A stretch of 64,000 bases of DNA from Archangium violaceum (GTDB taxonomy: Bacteria > Myxococcota > Myxococcia > Myxococcales > Myxococcaceae), in assembly GCF_016859125.1 (NCBI RefSeq), contig NZ_CP069338.1:2878501-2942500 (forward strand), written 5' to 3'. The position numbers and the translations under genes are program-made. Shown in pieces: positions 61,114 to 64,000 of this stretch (position 1 is its first letter; each line of letters opens with the position of its first letter). The notes below the pieces were generated by a model. It saw only the letters and a list, made by a program, of their open reading frames with translations, was not told the origin of the DNA and ran no database searches.

Positions 61114-63066
61114 TCAGTCCATCGCCGGGAACGGGCCGATGTAACCGGTATACGACTGCGTCACGTTCCGATCCGACCCCACCACCTTGTCCGTATCGGA
61201 CTCGGCATAGGGGTGCTGCACCTGCGCCTTGATGTACGCATAGCCATTGATGTTCGGATAGAAGTAGACGCCCGTCGTCTCCGAGCCGTAGGGCGCGGAG
61301 AAGATGCGGGTCAGCTCACGCGTGACGATGTTGTAGGCCCACACCATGTCATTCTGGTGGCCGTCGACGGTGTCCTCGCCGATGAGCAGCGTGTCGTACC
61401 CGTTGATGAAGGACAGGTTGTCGGGATTGGCGATGCCATTCACGCTGCACACGTTCACGATCGCCGGTTGGGGGACGCCGTTGCCGTCCGGGAGCGTGAA
61501 GGTGGGATCGTAGTAGGGGCTGTTGCTCGGGTAGAGGCTCGCGCCAGGCGCCTTCAGCCAGATGCCCTCGACGAGCGGCGCGGCGGACTCGACGACGTAG
61601 TCACTCCCGATGGTAGCGTTGGGCGAAACGGCCATCTCGTAGACCGCGCCACAGTCGTTGCGCGCGACCTGGATGTGATTGGGCCCGCCGAGATCCTTGT
61701 TCGCCGGGTCGTTGATCATCCCGTGGTTCAACTCGCTGAAGGACACGTAGAGCCGGTGGGCGGTGGGGTTGAACGTGATGCCCTCCGTCTTCCGGAACTC
61801 GGTGGTGGCCCCGACATAGGCCGCGTACCGGCGGCTCTCCAGGCGCGAGGCCGCCAGCTCCTGACCGGGCTTCAGCCTCAGGCACTCGCGACCGGTCTCG
61901 GTGTTGATGGCACGGAACCCGGAGTCCGCGCTCGGGCAGGTGCCATCGGCGGACTGGGGCTCGGTCTCGAAGATGTGCGAGAACTGGATGCCGCCGTCGA
62001 TCAGCGCCTTCACCTCCGCGTCCGTCGCGCTGGGACCCAGGGGCAGCCAGTAGATGTCCGCCCGGCCCGAGGGCAGACCCGAAGCGGTGGTCTGGAACCA
62101 CCGCGCCGCGTAGAGCTGGCCCTCGGACAGGTCCCCCGGCCGCTTCGCCACGAACATGTAGAAGCTGTCGTTGCTGCCGTCGTCGCTCAGGTAGACGGTC
62201 TTTTCATCCGGCATCACATACGCGAGCTCGAGCGCGCGCCGGCCCGCCGCGTAGTGCTTCGTGACGGTGGTGGTGCCCGAGCCGTCGACCGCGACCTCGA
62301 CCACGTAGCCATAGCGGTACGGGGAGAAGACCGCCTTCGCCTCGTCGATGGAGGCCGTGGCCGGATCCAGCCCCCAGTAGCGCAGCATGGAGCGCTCCGC
62401 CGAGGTGAGGGCACTCACCGAGGCCGCGTTCTCATACACGCGCGCATCCGTCGGGTACTCCTCGCTGCTCAGGTTCGTGTTCCAGGGGGACACGCTGCCA
62501 GCGCAGGGCGTCCAGTAGCCCTCCACTCCCGAGAAGTCGATGGGCCGGGTGTTGAGGACCGTGAGCTTGCCATTGGGCTCCTGGCGGAGCTCGGAGAGGT
62601 ACATCGCCGCGGGCGTGGTCTCGAACTGGGTGAGCTCGAAGAGCTTGCCGCCCACTGGAAGGAGCGCCGAGAAGTCGTTGGACGGGGAGATGAATTCCGA
62701 GCCGTCCGCGTTCTTCACCGGCTGGCCGTCCTTCTGGATCATCCGTCCGAAGATGTGCTCGCCGATGGGCTGGCCGGAGCGCAGCACGGTCTCGTACTGG
62801 ATGGCGACCTCCTGGCCGTTCACGTTCGCCTTCGGGCTGGCGTAGACGGCCCGCTTCTCGTCCAGCGTGCGCGCGGCATTCACCGGCGTGAAGCTGAGTG
62901 ACTTGCCACCGCCAACCGCCGGGCCCTGCGGACCCTGTGGGCCTTGTGGACCCTGGGCCCCAGGCGCTCCGTCTTCACCACTGCACGCGGAAAGCGCGAG
63001 CGCCGTCAGCGACGCCCACATCAAGCGCCCCGTGCGGCGCTTCCACCTCGAATGAACCAATCGCAT
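61114..63066 (-). CDS. PhoX-like (DUF839) lipoprotein phosphatase with collagen-like linker
   Basis: The 650-residue protein has a lipoprotein signal ending LALSAC. Directly after the anchor is a short Gly-x-y collagen-like linker (GAPGAQGPQGPQGPQGP). The rest matches the PhoX/DUF839 beta-propeller pattern: TEGITFNPTAHRLYVSFSE, GGPNHIQVARNDCGAVYEM, NPDNLSFINGYDTLLIGEDT and MVWAYNIVTRELTRIFSAPYGSETTGVYF. PhoX enzymes are calcium/iron phosphatases of the cell surface. The Glu and Asp ligand segments appear present, but activity is inferred. Confidence 0.8.
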   Translation of the reverse strand: MRLVHSRWKRRTGRLMWASLTALALSACSGEDGAPGAQGPQGPQGPQGPAVGGGKSLSFTPVNAARTLDEKRAVYASPKANVNGQEVAIQYETVLRSGQPIGEHIFGRMIQKDGQPVKNADGSEFISPSNDFSALLPVGGKLFELTQFETTPAAMYLSELRQEPNGKLTVLNTRPIDFSGVEGYWTPCAGSVSPWNTNLSSEEYPTDARVYENAASVSALTSAERSMLRYWGLDPATASIDEAKAVFSPYRYGYVVEVAVDGSGTTTVTKHYAAGRRALELAYVMPDEKTVYLSDDGSNDSFYMFVAKRPGDLSEGQLYAARWFQTTASGLPSGRADIYWLPLGPSATDAEVKALIDGGIQFSHIFETEPQSADGTCPSADSGFRAINTETGRECLRLKPGQELAASRLESRRYAAYVGATTEFRKTEGITFNPTAHRLYVSFSELNHGMINDPANKDLGGPNHIQVARNDCGAVYEMAVSPNATIGSDYVVESAAPLVEGIWLKAPGASLYPSNSPYYDPTFTLPDGNGVPQPAIVNVCSVNGIANPDNLSFINGYDTLLIGEDTVDGHQNDMVWAYNIVTRELTRIFSAPYGSETTGVYFYPNINGYAYIKAQVQHPYAESDTDKVVGSDRNVTQSYTGYIGPFPAMD

Positions 63067-63336
63067 CCTGTCCCCTCGTCTTGAGATGCCCTCGGAGCCG
63101 CTGTCGCCAGGCCGGCTCCGAAGGCCCGCGGATGCTCCGGCGGCGGGTGACCTCTCCGCAAGAGGAGGCGTGACCTTCCCGTTACAAATGCATCCGCTCG
63201 CCCGGCTGCTCGCACTTGGAGTTCAGTCGCCCCATCCGTGCGGCTGTCCCATGACGCGGGGCGCAATCCATTGTAGCTCCCAGTTCCTTCCCCAGCCGGT
63301 GAGTGACACGCGCACCGGAGGGATCAGACAGGCGCC
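63067..63336. other. Intergenic stretch with no recognised feature
   Basis: It lies between the divergent PhoX-like gene and the threonine dehydratase fragment. Short open frames here lack protein character and I see no convincing promoter or RNA. It should contain the promoter of the PhoX-like gene. Confidence 0.5.
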
Positions 63337-63506
63337 ATGAGCACGCCCGCCCCCGAGTTGGAGCTCCGCCCCTCGCACGTCATCACCGCTCGCCGCGGCA
63401 TCTCGCCGGTCATCCGCCACACCCCGCTCGAGCCCAACGCCACCCTCCCGAAGCTCGCGGGCGCCCCCGTGCTGCTCGAGCTGGAGAACCTCCAGGTCAC
63501 CGGCCG
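63337..63506 (+). pseudogene. N-terminal fragment of a threonine/serine dehydratase gene
   Basis: About 56 codons read MSTPAPELELRPSHVITARRG, then PVIRHTPLEPNATLPKLAGAPVLLELENLQVTG. That is the conserved start of PLP-dependent threonine dehydratases, just before the Lys-containing SFKxRGA motif. The homology stops right there, and what follows is Gly/Cys-rich nonsense produced by the reverse complement of a Gln/Pro-rich tail. The gene has lost its catalytic Lys and nearly all of its length; it is a dead fragment left by a deletion. Confidence 0.75.
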
Positions 63507-63512
63507 TAGCGG

Positions 63513-64000
63513 CTACGGCTGCGGTGGCTGGGGCTGCGGCTCCGCCTGGGGCGGCGGCTGCGGTTGCGGCTGCGCCCGGCGGTACTCCTCGTAGCCCTTG
63601 GAGTAGGTGCCGCCGAAGAGCTTGTCCAGGTAGGAGAAGAAACCGGCGTAGTTGCCGAAGAAACGCCGGTGGTGGAAGTCGTGGTAGACGGGCCCCTTGT
63701 AGAAGGGAACGAGCAGCGCCGGGTTCCACGGCACGTCGTAGCCCGAGTGCCCATCGGCCGCCTCGAGCTGCCGGAACACAATCCACGCCCACAGCGTCAC
63801 CACGTGCGCCCCCACCAGCGCGGGCCCCATCATCACCAGCGTCGAGGTCAGCATGAACTCGACCGCGTGCATGTAATTGCCGGTGAGCGCGAAGGGCGTG
63901 GTGATGCGGTGGTGCACCGAGTGGATGTGTTTGTAGAGCCAGCGCGTGTGCAGCGCCCGGTGCATCCAGTAATAGAGGAAATCGTCCAGGACGATGAAGA
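63513..64000 (-). CDS. Sterol desaturase / fatty acid hydroxylase family protein (N-terminus beyond window end)
   Basis: The last 162 codons of a membrane di-iron hydroxylase are visible. Histidine motifs are HRALH and HSVHH early on and HDFHH (YHDFHHRRFFGNYAG) later, the standard family ligands. Hydrophobic segments lie between them. The C-terminus ends in a Gln/Pro-rich tail (QPQPQPPPQAEPQPQPPQP) that may be a recent addition from the deletion that also truncated the dehydratase gene. The frame continues past base 64000. Confidence 0.9.
   Translation of the reverse strand, partial: FIVLDDFLYYWMHRALHTRWLYKHIHSVHHRITTPFALTGNYMHAVEFMLTSTLVMMGPALVGAHVVTLWAWIVFRQLEAADGHSGYDVPWNPALLVPFYKGPVYHDFHHRRFFGNYAGFFSYLDKLFGGTYSKGYEEYRRAQPQPQPPPQAEPQPQPPQP

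Overview
The window is 64 kb of very GC-rich DNA with strong third-position GC bias. Many small hypothetical lipoproteins, a DUF2378 protein (a family largely confined to Myxococcales), Sit-type polymorphic toxin lipoproteins and a retron of the Mx162 type point to a myxobacterium of the Cystobacterineae (Archangium/Cystobacter/Stigmatella/Myxococcus relatives). The genus is inference. No rRNA or tRNA genes were seen.

Layout. 1-5.3 kb: end of a Gfo/Idh/MocA oxidoreductase, an exported protein, a solute-binding protein, a Uma2 gene broken by a stop codon, and a secreted subtilase with a lectin tail. 5.3-12.8 kb is accessory DNA: GC-rich hairpins, direct copies of a transposon-end-like repeat, a three-gene operon that looks like a lipoprotein toxin locus (accessory gene frameshifted, toxin, putative immunity), a short array of palindromic repeats, and the fused remains of a DDE transposase and its ATPase. 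12.8-31.9 kb is the most interesting part. A HEAT-repeat protein, a giant WD40/HEAT protein and a winged-helix/SWIM/WGR protein are translationally coupled or nearly so, and a complete retron (msr-msd RNA plus reverse transcriptase) follows. Two insertions interrupt this set. One lies between the first two genes and carries a JAMM-motif lipoprotein and a Pro-rich lipoprotein. The other lies between the SWIM gene and the retron and carries an ATPase/TOPRIM-like pair, an unknown gene and a Tox-REase-5/Imm52 pair. Each insertion left a duplicated gene end that reveals the older, contiguous arrangement.

32-51 kb is mostly housekeeping, signalling and metabolism: a zinc-ribbon membrane protein with MORN/YwqK-like repeats, an inactive/active M16 peptidase pair, a cytochrome P450, a tandem-cyclase/ATPase/TPR regulator, an MpaB/Lcp-like oxygenase next to a membrane terpene-cyclase homologue, a GNAT enzyme, a coupled pair of histidine kinases, DUF2378, and a lipase-like hydrolase. 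51.4-53.8 kb: a GrpB/VOC chimera and a DUF2380 (SitA-type) lipoprotein toxin with its putative immunity gene. 54.7-58.1 kb: a tightly overlapping surface-glycan operon (polysaccharide deacetylase, DegT aminotransferase, CelD-like GNAT). 58.4-64 kb: dienelactone hydrolase, a di-haem c-type cytochrome, a PhoX-like lipoprotein, a fragment of a threonine dehydratase gene, and the end of a sterol-desaturase-family gene cut by the window edge.

Taken together the window holds three separate contact-dependent toxin/immunity loci of different families and a retron with large accessory proteins, inside an otherwise ordinary myxobacterial chromosome. The accessory DNA is concentrated at 5.3-31.9 kb and shows repeated insertion and decay.
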